Source: Vandiemenella viatica
Lineage: Eukaryota; Arthropoda; Insecta; Orthoptera; Morabidae
NCBI GenBank assembly: GCA_031002005.1
Contig: JARYHS010008074.1
Coordinates: 5,154,924 to 5,218,923 of the forward strand
DNA length: 64,000 bases
Direction: 5' to 3'
Made by a program: the position numbers and the translations under genes. Below are positions 23,945 to 32,186 of this stretch, one piece after another (the stretch's first letter is position 1; every line of letters starts with the position of its first letter). Under the pieces are notes generated by a model. It worked only from the letters and a program-made list of their open reading frames with translations. It did no database searches and was not told the DNA's origin.

Positions 23945-24160
23945 ATTTAATATCGAGGAACATCTTTACGACACCAAATGTCTATTTAATTGTAATAAGA
24001 CTATTGTCTCCTACAATATTAAAGATTTGGGGTATTCATCTCTACGAGAACTCAAGAAAAATAATTTTAAAAAACTTTGTAAAGGACACTTATTTTGTAA
24101 TGCTGTGTGTGTGTGCCGATGAAAATGTATTTTTAATTACCCAATGGTGGGTGAAATAAA
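23945..24160 (+). pseudogene. C-terminal end of an unrecognised plus-strand gene (first copy)
   Basis: After frame changes it reads NNFKKLCKGHLFCNAVC, then ENVFLITQW and a stop, followed by AT-rich 3' sequence. The same C-terminus with a better frame recurs at 24555-24660. It lies tail to tail with the minus-strand gene at 24774-25457 inside the long-TIR element, so it may be that element's cargo. The Cys/His pattern (C-KGH-C-C) could bind zinc, but no known domain is recognised. Confidence 0.35.
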
Positions 24161-24299
24161 AAACAAATCAAATTAGATAAAATGTGTTTTTATTCATACA
24201 AACCCCTAAATTTATTATCAACTTCAATTCATGAATGTCTTAATTCTTACTGAAATCATCCAACGGCCGTGACTCGACTCGCCAAGCGTAGATACGTGA

Positions 24300-24540
24300 T
24301 CGCCTTACCTCAGCACGTCTCCCGGTAGCGAGAACCGGTTTATGTTCGCCCGCCCTCTCAACAAAACTGGTTTACCGCCTACTGCCCTCGGCGCGGGGTA
24401 TCAGGTAACACGGAAGGAACACCTGCATAGAGTATCAGGTTTCATGGCTAGCCGCAGGTGTTTTGGTGTTTCACCCTTGAGACAATTTATATAATCCTCC
24501 ATATGCAGCTTTCTAGTGACGGAGAGCGCCAAACCTTTAG
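24300..24540. other. GC-rich spacer between duplicated gene ends
   Basis: A GC-rich block ('ggtatcaggtaacacgg', 'gagtatcaggtttcatgg') separates the two gene-end copies. Its 'tatcaggt' words echo the subterminal repeats of the right TIR. No frame is recognised. Confidence 0.3.
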
Positions 24541-24780
24541 CCCATCTAGAGGTTGAAGAACTCAGGAAGAATAATTTGATAAAACTTTGTAAAGGACATT
24601 TGTTTTGTAATGCTACATGTGCTGTTGAAAATGTATATTTAATTGCCCCATGGTGTTAAAATAAAAAGAAATCAAATCAAATACAATGTATTTTTTTATT
24701 TATACTTTTATAATACAAACATCTAAATTTATTTATTAACATCAAACTTCAATTCATGAACTGTAAGTCATTTCTAACCA
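24540..24780 (+). pseudogene. C-terminal end of an unrecognised plus-strand gene (second copy)
   Basis: An open stretch reads EELRKNNLIKLCKGHLFCNA, then ENVYLIAPW and a stop at about 24658. An AT-rich tail follows that also matches the tail of the first copy ('aaatttatt...cttcaattcatgaa'). The rest of the gene is missing, which fits internal deletion of the host element. Confidence 0.4.
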
Positions 24781-25457
24781 GAATGTCCACAAACATCATA
24801 CCCAGGATCATAATTCTTAATTACTATATTACTAACATCATCCAATACTAGTAAATTTTTATAAGCAAATAGCTCATGCCTTAAAAGTGTATAGTTCAAT
24901 GATGAACGGGGATTGTATATCACTTGAGTCACATAAATATACACATAAATATGCACATCAACCAGTTTTTTAACTGTAGCCATATGATAGTCACGTAGAA
25001 CTTTACTAGCCAAATTGTCGACAAACTCCTTGTAGTATCTTGCAACTTGCGAGCACCACGTCTACTTGACGGCCAAGGTGCTAGACACTGCAGGCTGCGC
25101 GTCGATGATGTTCTTCCAAGTCGAATCTCCGAAGTAGACGCCGCTGGCAGGATCTGCATTTGGGGCGAAATATACTGTTTTCGCCCCGGCAACCGTACGG
25201 CAGGAGATGGTATGCTCACCAAGTGGAATATCTGTCTGATCGCTCGCTGTGTTGAACAAATCTGACTCAACGTCCAGTACTTGAGTAAGCACGACCCCTT
25301 CTTCATCCGTTAGTATAACCTTGGTGTGGTACCCGACTTTTTCGAGCACTACTACTGGCTCAAATTCGTATTTGGACGATAAACCTATCGTCAAACGCTT
25401 TGAGTCACAGGCGTTGAGCTGATAAACGGCCGAGAACAACAGTACTGGACGAGGCAT
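24774..25457 (-). pseudogene. unrecognised ~220-aa protein family, longest copy (right TIR)
   Basis: It starts at ATG 25457 (MPRPVLLFSAVYQLNACDSK) and runs in one frame to a stop at 25062. The family continues after a frameshift: QVARYYKEFV, then a second open frame to 24774 ending in NYDPGYDVCGHSG. The N-terminal region holds DSKRLTIGLSSKYEFEPVVV, the middle VYFGDSTWKNI. I see no signal peptide, membrane segment or known catalytic motif. Position inside a terminal repeat, three copies in this window and a convergent neighbour suggest element cargo. One frameshift makes this copy probably non-functional. Confidence 0.5.
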
Positions 25458-25876
25458 GACTGCAAGGTTGGTTGCCCGAACACCTGCGTGAAGATATCCA
25501 TTACAAACCGGTTTCTTGCGCGGCTTATCGATTACAAACCAGTTGCAAGCGAGCGGTTTCGAATTCAAGGTCAGAGGCATTGTATCAGGCTACAAGGAGG
25601 GGGAACTGGGGTTTCAAGGTCAGCGGTAGGGTTTCAGGTTACAAGGAGGGGAGGGGAGGGGGTATCAGGTTACAAAGAGGGGAAATTGAGGTTTCAAGGT
25701 CAGCGGTAGGTCATCGGGTTACTAGGAGGGAGAACAGAGGCTAGTGGGGAGGGGAGAGGGTATCAGCTACAAGGAGGGGAGGGGGAGGGGGTATCAGTTA
25801 AAAGGATGGGAGGCGTCATCCTTTGATGTTACACTTTTTGAGGGGTACGGGCCGTCACGCTCCAACCTATACTACT
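25145..25876 (-). repeat. right terminal inverted repeat of the long-TIR element
   Basis: Reverse-complement match to 15265-15900. It ends 'cctatactact' directly before 'gaatat' (25877). A G-rich subterminal minisatellite at about 25565-25830 repeats a 'tatcaggttacaaggagg'-type unit several times, more than in the left repeat. Confidence 0.8.
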
Positions 25877-25945
25877 GAATATGTTTGCTCAACATCTGAA
25901 GAAACCTTAGTTTGGGCTCAGTCCTCTTAAATTTGTAAACCTGCA
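25877..25945 (+). mobile_element. P-element copy 1, last 3' block
   Basis: 'gaatatgtttgctcaacatctgaagaa' and onward match 60615-60670, giving the right side of the long-TIR insertion site. The match fades near 'cctcttaaattt'. Confidence 0.65.
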
Positions 25946-26104
25946 TTTCGGCAGTTCTCCTTTATTATTAACTTTATTTTTTCCAGTAAAATAACTTCGG
26001 ATCTAAGCTTCGTAAACTAACAAAAGTAAATGAGTTTGCAAATATATCCACAATTAAACACATATGCGTAATCGAGCATACTGCAATTCATTATTATCAT
26101 ACTT

Positions 26105-26245
26105 CATCGAGCTTGGTGGGTGAACGGTAAACATAATGGCCTCGCATTCGGGAGGACGCGGGTTCTAACCTCAATCCGAGCATCCAGAATTTGGTTTTCA
26201 ATTGTTCCCCAAACCACTCCAGACGAATTCCCACTACGAGCCTTG
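26105..26245 (+). repeat. tRNA-headed SINE, second copy
   Basis: Copy of the SINE at 5425, carried within segment A-prime. The B box has changed to 'ggttctaacc'. Confidence 0.55.
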
Positions 26246-26344
26246 TCAAAATATTCAGTATATAGAAAGAGAATGAGGATCTGACCGCTAACTCAAGAAA
26301 TTGTGAAATGTCTGTCAATATTTATGAGACAGTGTATTTTCATT

Positions 26345-26830
26345 ATCCTTGACACTGTAGTGTGCATGTATAAGTTGTCAATATTCTGTAAGTCCTAAAG
26401 GTATATACTTTCAAAGTTTGTGCTTGGCACCTTTTCTAGCTTGTTCTTGACTGATGCAGTTCATGAAAACTTTAGATACGTGCCAATCCACGACATTATG
26501 CTATGCATCTGTAACCGCTGTTTCTACAGAAAGTATGAATTCTTCCATTTTTCCCACTAACTGTACTGTGTACCACATTGTTCGCATGTGTTGGGATAAG
26601 AACTGTCCACATCGCGTTGTTCACTATGTGCCCTTAGGTGATTGTACAAGAGATCGATTTCATCTGCAGAACAGACTCGTATACTGGCACTGACAAAAAA
26701 TTCCATGAATGATCTGACATCCTCTAGAACTCAGTGGTTACTATTTTCGGTGAATTTCTGTATTGCGACTGTAGACATTTTGAAATCAGTGAAAAATGAG
26801 GGAATTTTCACTCGTTTCACAGCCTGCTAG
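26345..26830 (-). pseudogene. decayed paralogue of the 4673-5260 ORF (A-prime copy)
   Basis: It carries the same frameshifts and stops as 5660-6140, with only a few extra substitutions, as expected if it was copied with segment A. Confidence 0.5.
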
Positions 26831-27507
26831 TCTAAGAGTGAAGATCAGATATGCGATCTTAAACTAATTGCGCTCCTGGCTGAGGATTTAAAGTTCAGTT
26901 ATCAGAACATCAGTAAGGCACCCAAAGAAGTATCGTTCTAATTTACATTTTTATACCCTCGACCAGAAATACTTCCTGCGACTAATAATAATAAAAAAAC
27001 TTAAAGTTTTCATAGCTTTAGTCTTGATGCTTCTACTGCGCAACTTTCCGAAAAATACTAAGATAAGAGATGATGACTTTGACATTAGAAATATACCATC
27101 TTACACTTAAAACTGCTCACCGCATTTCGTAAGCCGAAATGAGCTATTATTCGAGGACTGACTACTAAGTTCAAGAAGATCTCAGAAATCATCCACTTTT
27201 CAGATAGTGCTCCAGAGTATGATATTGGTATTTCATTTTTCTTATGATACCTGGTTTCGGTTCAGCCTCTCCGCTGAGTATATGGAGTGTAGGCATACCA
27301 CACTGCTGATAGTGATTCGACCACTCAATGGGGACGTTAAGCCTAGTGGTGTCTTTCGGAACAGTAGGCCAGAATGGGCGAACAAATGAGTTAGCGTATC
27401 ACAGAAAACTAAACTGACCGAATGCTAGTAAAGTACCATTGCCGGGCATAACACTCTAGTCTGTACGTATCATTATCATTACTCTACATACCATTCGTGC
27501 ACAATTC

Positions 27508-27525
27508 AAAAAAAAAAAAAAAAAA
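27508..27525. repeat. A homopolymer at the end of segment A-prime
   Basis: About 18 A follow 'acaattc'. This could be a microsatellite or the tail of a retroposed unit. Confidence 0.7.
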
Positions 27526-27900
27526 ACATTTATAAATAACAGTGTCCTGCGTCATATAAGTGTTCGCGGTGACTCCAGGCAATAAACAGCTATATGGGGT
27601 TTCATAGTAAACTCCACATGCATAGAAAATTGATACTCAGTCTATCGGCGGCCGAACCCTCTGAGGGAAATCCAGAATAATAAAGCCATACGAATAATTA
27701 TTACTGTTATATGTTCACGTTGATTGTTTGATTCCACAAGCGCCTTGAGATATTTTCCGAAACAAATACAAATGGTCGGTGAACAGTCTGATTACTATAT
27801 GAAAAATCTCGTGATGCCTCTTATGATGTCCATGTCAAGCACATCATCTTGATTGCTATTCCACGGATGATGCGTGATTTCCAATGGTCTCTAAATGTGA

Positions 27901-28116
27901 TTATTGTGCTTGAAGGCTAGACGATAGAACTGCTGGCCAGCTGAATATATTTACTCTTGCCTTCCACTCAGGGTGCTTCGCATTTAAGTCGCCCCCAATG
28001 AACAGGTAATCCCGAATGTTAAGCTGGTGGACAATGTCATATTTTCCTAGCTGCATCCTCGAAGACCCATATACTGAAACAACTATAGCTGGCCGCTTCG
28101 TCGTCCCAAGTTTCAC
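27901..28116 (-). pseudogene. LINE APE-endonuclease fragment
   Basis: The minus strand encodes VVSVYGSS, then DYLFIGGDLNAKHPEWKARV. GGDLNAKH is the catalytic Asp/Asn motif of jockey-like LINE endonucleases. Only about 70 residues remain. Confidence 0.65.
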
Positions 28117-28289
28117 TGATCGTATTTACAATTGGTGCACTTTTCAATAATTATATTCAAAGAACCATTGTGGAGTGTCGTGTATAGCTTTGAGACCATT
28201 ACGGTTGCTACTGCCTGTCCTTCTGATTCATCTTCTGTCGTTGTGGTATTTTACTATATACGCTGGTTCATATTTGCACAATTTGATAA

Positions 28290-28360
28290 TCTAGCTATTT
28301 CTAACGCACATTTCTACAACATATTTGGCTCCATCAACGGCTGTCATGTGGTTATATTAC
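28290..28360 (+). pseudogene. possible PIF/Harbinger transposase scrap
   Basis: The plus strand reads HFYNIFGSINGCHVVI, similar to the first catalytic-Asp block of Harbinger transposases, where G-(S/A)-I-D-G-(C/T)-H is usual. Here the Asp is Asn. The surroundings are decayed, so the assignment is tentative. Confidence 0.35.
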
Positions 28361-28423
28361 GGGCAGCGATACTGCACTAGGACAGTATAAAGTGTCGTGG
28401 ATGCCTAGAGGGCGGTTGATTAC

Positions 28424-28523
28424 CTGTCAAGCGAGACGGCGATGAGGCTGTAGACGGAGGCCGCCACAGAGACTCCTTGCACATAGGGAACAGTCTTGCA
28501 CATCCACCAGCCAAGCAACCAGG
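28424..28523 (-). CDS. internal exon of a neuropeptide GPCR (TM3; SIFamide-receptor-like)
   Basis: This 100-nt stretch is flanked on the minus strand by a polypyrimidine acceptor 'tgtttcag' and a donor 'gtaatc'. The only open phase reads WLLGWW, then [20 protein letters not shown], then IAVSLDR split at the exon end. This is extracellular loop 1 into transmembrane helix 3 of a class A receptor. It includes the conserved Cys that disulfide-bonds to loop 2 and the Asp-Arg of the DRY/DRF G-protein switch. The wording is closest, from memory, to insect SIFamide receptors, with neuropeptide FF-type receptors as the alternative. Exon phases: 2 nt complete the first codon and 2 nt begin the last. 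No neighbouring exon was recognised within about 28 kb downstream or 35 kb upstream on that strand. It is GC-richer than its surroundings and has no lesion, as expected of a conserved host gene. Confidence 0.75.
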
Positions 28524-29560
28524 CTGAAACAAACATCAACACTAATCACGATTGATGCGAATTCCATCTCACAGCAACTACAAACTTTGTACTCCATCTA
28601 CGGCTAACATTTTTGTTGGCTTAGGACAGACTTCATTTAAACTTTTGAACGAGAATAAACTAATTTCGTTTTCAACGTCACGAGATAGTTTTGTAAGGTC
28701 TTTTAAAATAATTTTTTTCGGTATAAACCAAGTAAATATAAAGCTTTCTGGAAAAGTTGAAGTTATTGTGGAACACATTCAGGCAACTAACAATCCGTAG
28801 GAACATATTGTGCTTTCGCAGTTTTGTAATTTCACTGAGTAACTGTACTAGTTATATTTTAGACCCAGGCGCAAGTGCGACATGATTTTCAAAATGTCCA
28901 AGAAACTGAACAGTGAACACTGCGGTAATGACATTCGACAACTGAATGGGGATGCCAGGCATAACTACTGACTTTCGGTGACGAAAATAAATAAATTAGT
29001 TAACTGAACTAAATAGCGTTAAATCAGTTTTGAAAAGTAGCTAGTATGCCTAAATGAATAATCTAAAATACGAGACCGGCTTCAACTTAATGAAATTGAA
29101 AATTGAGATAGGAATACACAGATCACAACAAATCGTATAACTTGGTAACGGAGACATTGGAATTATTCAGGGAATAGATTGCGAGAATATTCTAGGTAGC
29201 AAAAATAATAATTTGAAATCATGCCAATGGACGATTTAAATGTTAATCGGCGATTTATTATTATTATTTTAATTTGGACCATATTCCACAAGGGAATGCA
29301 GAATTGTAGCTTGCTCCGTGACTAGCGGTAGAGCCGGGCAAGTCAATACTGCTTGGGAATTTACTGCAAACTTTGTCGACCGAGCTTCAGTTATTATTGC
29401 TGTCAATAAACTTTTAGTCAACTCAGTCTTATACTAAGAACACGTTCCACATTATATTGCGAGAATAGCCACCGCCTTGCTCAAGCCTCGGTCTTATGTA
29501 ATATCTCCTGCAGGCGGAGAGTGACATTAGACTTTCTGTGGCGGTGGGTGAAGTAGCTAG
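28524..29560. other. intronic or intergenic stretch, no feature recognised
   Basis: A plus-strand frame at 28552-28800 (82 codons) has no recognisable motif. A 'caactgaatggggatgcc' patch at 28940 weakly echoes the tandem unit at 6640. Confidence 0.4.
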
Positions 29561-29569
29561 TGCAGTCGG

Positions 29570-29815
29570 CGTACGTGGTGGTGAGGATCCTATCTTATGT
29601 TGGCTCAATAAGAGTGCACCAAGGGACGATCCCTCAGGTACACCAGCCTGGATTCCTCGCCAGGAGGAAGAGACATTTTCTACTCATACGATCCTCTAGG
29701 AATTCCCTGCTCGCAGAGCCTGAGCATTAGCTTGGCGTGCTTGGCAAAGTCAAACGCGCGCGAGATGTCTGGCAGTATTAGAGCACAATGCTCTTTGAAG
29801 TTTAAGGCTAGGCGC
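29570..29815 (-). pseudogene. jockey-like LINE reverse-transcriptase fragment
   Basis: The minus strand gives HCALILPDISRAFDFAKHAK, RT motif A with its catalytic Asp. A shifted frame follows with AGVPEGSSLGALL, corresponding to the PQG motif. Only this part of the RT remains, and it belongs to a different fragment from 27901-28116, because the order is reversed for one element. Confidence 0.6.
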
Positions 29816-29945
29816 AAATTGAGACGCGTATAGCGCGTGTGACATGACGCGCGCGTGAGATTCGCGTAGCGTGGTGATCCGCATACTGAGACGCAGATTC
29901 CAAGTGGCGCGCGTACCACTCGCGTCGGAAAATACACGACACGCT
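29816..29945. repeat. CpG-rich patch, possible DNA-transposon terminus
   Basis: A run dense in CG dinucleotides ('gcgcaaattgagacgcgt', 'gacgcgcgcgtgagattcgcg') abuts the LINE fragment. Words such as 'gcgcaaattgagacgcg' occur at ends of some Harbinger-type elements. No partner inverted repeat was found nearby. Confidence 0.3.
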
Positions 29946-30119
29946 AAGAAGACATTTTTTATTATTGACATTTGTCGTTATTTAGAATCAGATGGTGCTG
30001 AACATGGAGTTTTGCTTTATTCCTTGCTGAGTAAGAAATTTAAGTAAACTAACGAGTATATTTTGTCTAAAAGGAAAAGCGGATTAAAAATTAATCACAG
30101 TTGATATTGGAACTGTGGG

Positions 30120-30482
30120 CAGATTTATCAACGGAAATGTATTCGCTAGTAGGCGTATACTGGCGATGATGCGTGGAAAGGTATTGGAGTAGGTATGAAA
30201 CGTAGTGCATGGAAGGGAAAAGATGACCATGACCTCAAGGTGGCACTCGATTTCAGGCACAAGGGTTTGGGAAGATTCTCTTTTTAGGTAAGGGTGTCAG
30301 GGATTGGAATTAGTTACCAAGAGAAATGATGAAAAAGTTACCGAAAACGTTGAAAGATATTAAAGATAAAATTAGTAGAGGGAAAATGTAGGTGGCTGCA
30401 GGATAGGAGGGAGATGAGTGTGTAGGGAAATTGCCACCGGAGCCTGTGTTCCATTGCAATTAAATTAAATTAAATTAAATGT
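30120..30482 (+). repeat. SINE-like retroposon with (AAATT)n tail
   Basis: Non-coding sequence containing 'cagggattggaattagttac' ends 'ccattgcaattaaattaaat', a pentanucleotide tail repeated about five times. I recall similar sequences as dispersed repeats in insect genomes, but no second copy is in this window to confirm it. Confidence 0.4.
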
Positions 30483-31890
30483 TACTACTTCTGTCTCCTG
30501 AAAGTATACTCTTAAATACGATTGTTAAGCCGATTCCGCTTTTTTTATGGTGATAAGGAAGGTCTTTCTTTCAACAGAAAATATACAAGGAGACATGGAA
30601 CTGAAAATAATGAACACAAAATTTTTACCTCCGGAATTTTTAAAGATCAATAAATCACCGAATGCTCCTTCGGTATACTGTCTTCATGGTTTAGTGTGTT
30701 GAGGAAACCATTTGATAGTAAAGTGGACACGGTGAAAGATATTGTAAAATCAGCTTCCATTTTGAGCAACTACATACTTTAAAATAATATCTGTAGAGAT
30801 ACTAGTATAGAAAGATGTAACATACCTGTTCTTTAGAAAATACATTAAAAATAAACTTATTAACAATAAAATCATGATTTTATTTTTAAAAAATTGAGAC
30901 TATTTATTATGTAACATTTTATGGTTTAAACGGTATTTCACGCATTAAAAATATGTAAATGAATTTTAAATCAAATAAAATTAATGCTCAATGACTGTTG
31001 AGTATAAAAAAGAAATAAAAATATTTGGCAATATGGGGATTTGAACCCGGGTTCACAAAACGGCGTGTAGGCAAAGTTTTTAATCTAAACCTAACAATTT
31101 TCTTTATAACTACGGCTCATTTTGAAGAAATGGTTGTACAGTAGTATAGACATATCAACATACATTCGGGTGATCGAAATCTGTTCTCAACATGTATAAC
31201 GGTTTCCAAGTTAGTAGTGGTAGGAGAAGATGTGAACGATGCCAAACTGTTATAGCAAACTCAATCACTGCATGAACAAGAAACTTCATCAACTATTTTC
31301 AAAGTGTGAAAGAATTTCACTTAGTGTTTACACAATTGAGCAGCAGTTCCGTTTCAAGGTCAGTCCATTATGATTGGAAAATAGTGACACCATACCACAC
31401 TTCATTAGTGTGAGTTTTACATTCTATTGGTTATGTGGGGTCATGTCAGAGAGAACGTTACTTTTGATGTACTAATTAGAAAAATACTTTCCTTAGTATG
31501 TATGATATGTATTAACGAAAAATTGTGAAACGGCTCTTTGTGGAAATATGAGTAACATGGATCGTCCATCAGATCACAATTATTTGCAGTGACGCCCCAA
31601 GTCCGATTCCTCAGTTTTTTACATGTTTTGTATAAAGAAGTTCATTGCGCTACATCACTGCCTCTACCAACTTTTTCTTTTCTGTGATTTGCTACGACCT
31701 AGAGCTTTTTTTAATGACTGGGGAAAGTCTTAGTATTGATGATGATGTTGAAGAGTTTCGCTAGGTGGTAGGCTACGCAGCTCGATGATACATATCTTGT
31801 CGTGCCCAGGGGTTTCCTTGGGTGTGCAACTCATCCAAAGAGTTTATGACGATGATATACTCAAAGTTGTGATCCTCGTCCACCTCTGCT
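30483..31890. other. AT-rich stretch with one B-box-like site
   Basis: At 31027-31045 the minus strand has 'gggttcaaatcccc', a perfect tRNA-type B box, without an A box or cloverleaf. Otherwise nothing is recognised. Confidence 0.4.
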
Positions 31891-31894
31891 TAGG

Positions 31895-32186
31895 TGACTG
31901 TTGATGGCTTACAGTTGATCAGGGCCACCTGGAAGTGGTTGGAAATTTCCTTCAAAGGCGTCCGCCAGGGCGTAGACCATATCCTCCGGACGGTAGATAC
32001 AGCCACGCTCTCCTAGAATTGGTGGAATACGACTTTTCTTCTTCATAAAGCAACGAGTCTGTGACCATAGAGTTCCATCCTCTTCGTAACATCGAAAGGC
32101 GGGTATGCCATTCACGATTACGATGTTGGGTTACAGATACTTTCAGTTGAGTCACTTTCTGGTGTTAGGGTTGCCTTGTAATACTC
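31895..32186 (-). pseudogene. jockey-like LINE ORF2 fragment (linker between endonuclease and RT), abutting the satellite
   Basis: Two minus-strand frames together read REWHTRLSML, then EDGTLWSQTRCF, then KKKSRIPPILGERGCIYRPE and ALADAFEGNFQPLPGG. This is the segment preceding the RT palm in jockey-like ORF2 (the IPPI...AFE.NFQPN pattern). It lies on the left side of the satellite array. The endonuclease of the same orientation lies on the right side (38603-39075), so the array interrupts one LINE. Confidence 0.65.

Larger units (their letters stand above)
15265..25876. mobile_element. 10.6-kb long-TIR element, Maverick/Polinton-like remnant
   Basis: The P-element copy at 60614-60621 preserves the uninterrupted site 'cggaatatgt'. 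Here the same sequence is split, with 'gaatat' at both borders (15259-15264 and 25877-25882). A 6-bp duplication plus inverted repeats of about 640-730 bp beginning 5'-AG (right end, 'agtagtataggttggag') fit Maverick/Polinton elements. About 6.6 kb of the interior is an LTR retrotransposon, leaving only ~4 kb of its own sequence. I see no protein-primed polymerase B, retroviral-type integrase, FtsK-like ATPase or capsid gene, so it would be an internally deleted derivative. Another long-TIR superfamily cannot be excluded. Confidence 0.6.
6947..25945 (+). mobile_element. P-element (THAP9-like) transposon, copy 1, split by nested insertions
   Basis: Element sequence is found in four blocks: 6947-8344, 10862-11768, 14707-15264 and 25877-25945. 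These match, in order, the uninterrupted or differently interrupted copies at 43-44.6 kb and 56-60.6 kb. The gaps are explained by a hAT element plus MITE, a LINE, and a long-TIR element, each with its own target-site duplication. The left end lacks the first part of the THAP domain: the match to the other copies begins inside it, next to segment A. I could not identify this element's own 31-bp-type terminal repeats. Confidence 0.7.
25975..27507. repeat. segment A-prime, direct repeat of 5290-6946
   Basis: Same order and orientation as segment A. It differs by substitutions, one fewer ~115-bp tandem unit, and a run of about 18 A at its right end (27508-27525) where segment A joins P-element sequence. 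Confidence 0.75.

Noticed and set aside
5290..27507. Segments A and A-prime as LTRs of one giant element
   Set aside because: No TG...CA ends, primer-binding site, polypurine tract or retroelement genes between them in a consistent orientation.
28552..28800. 82-codon plus-strand frame next to the receptor exon
   Set aside because: No recognisable motif, opposite strand to the exon, no splice context; left unannotated.
31027..31100. tRNA gene based on a perfect B box
   Set aside because: No A box or cloverleaf can be drawn upstream.
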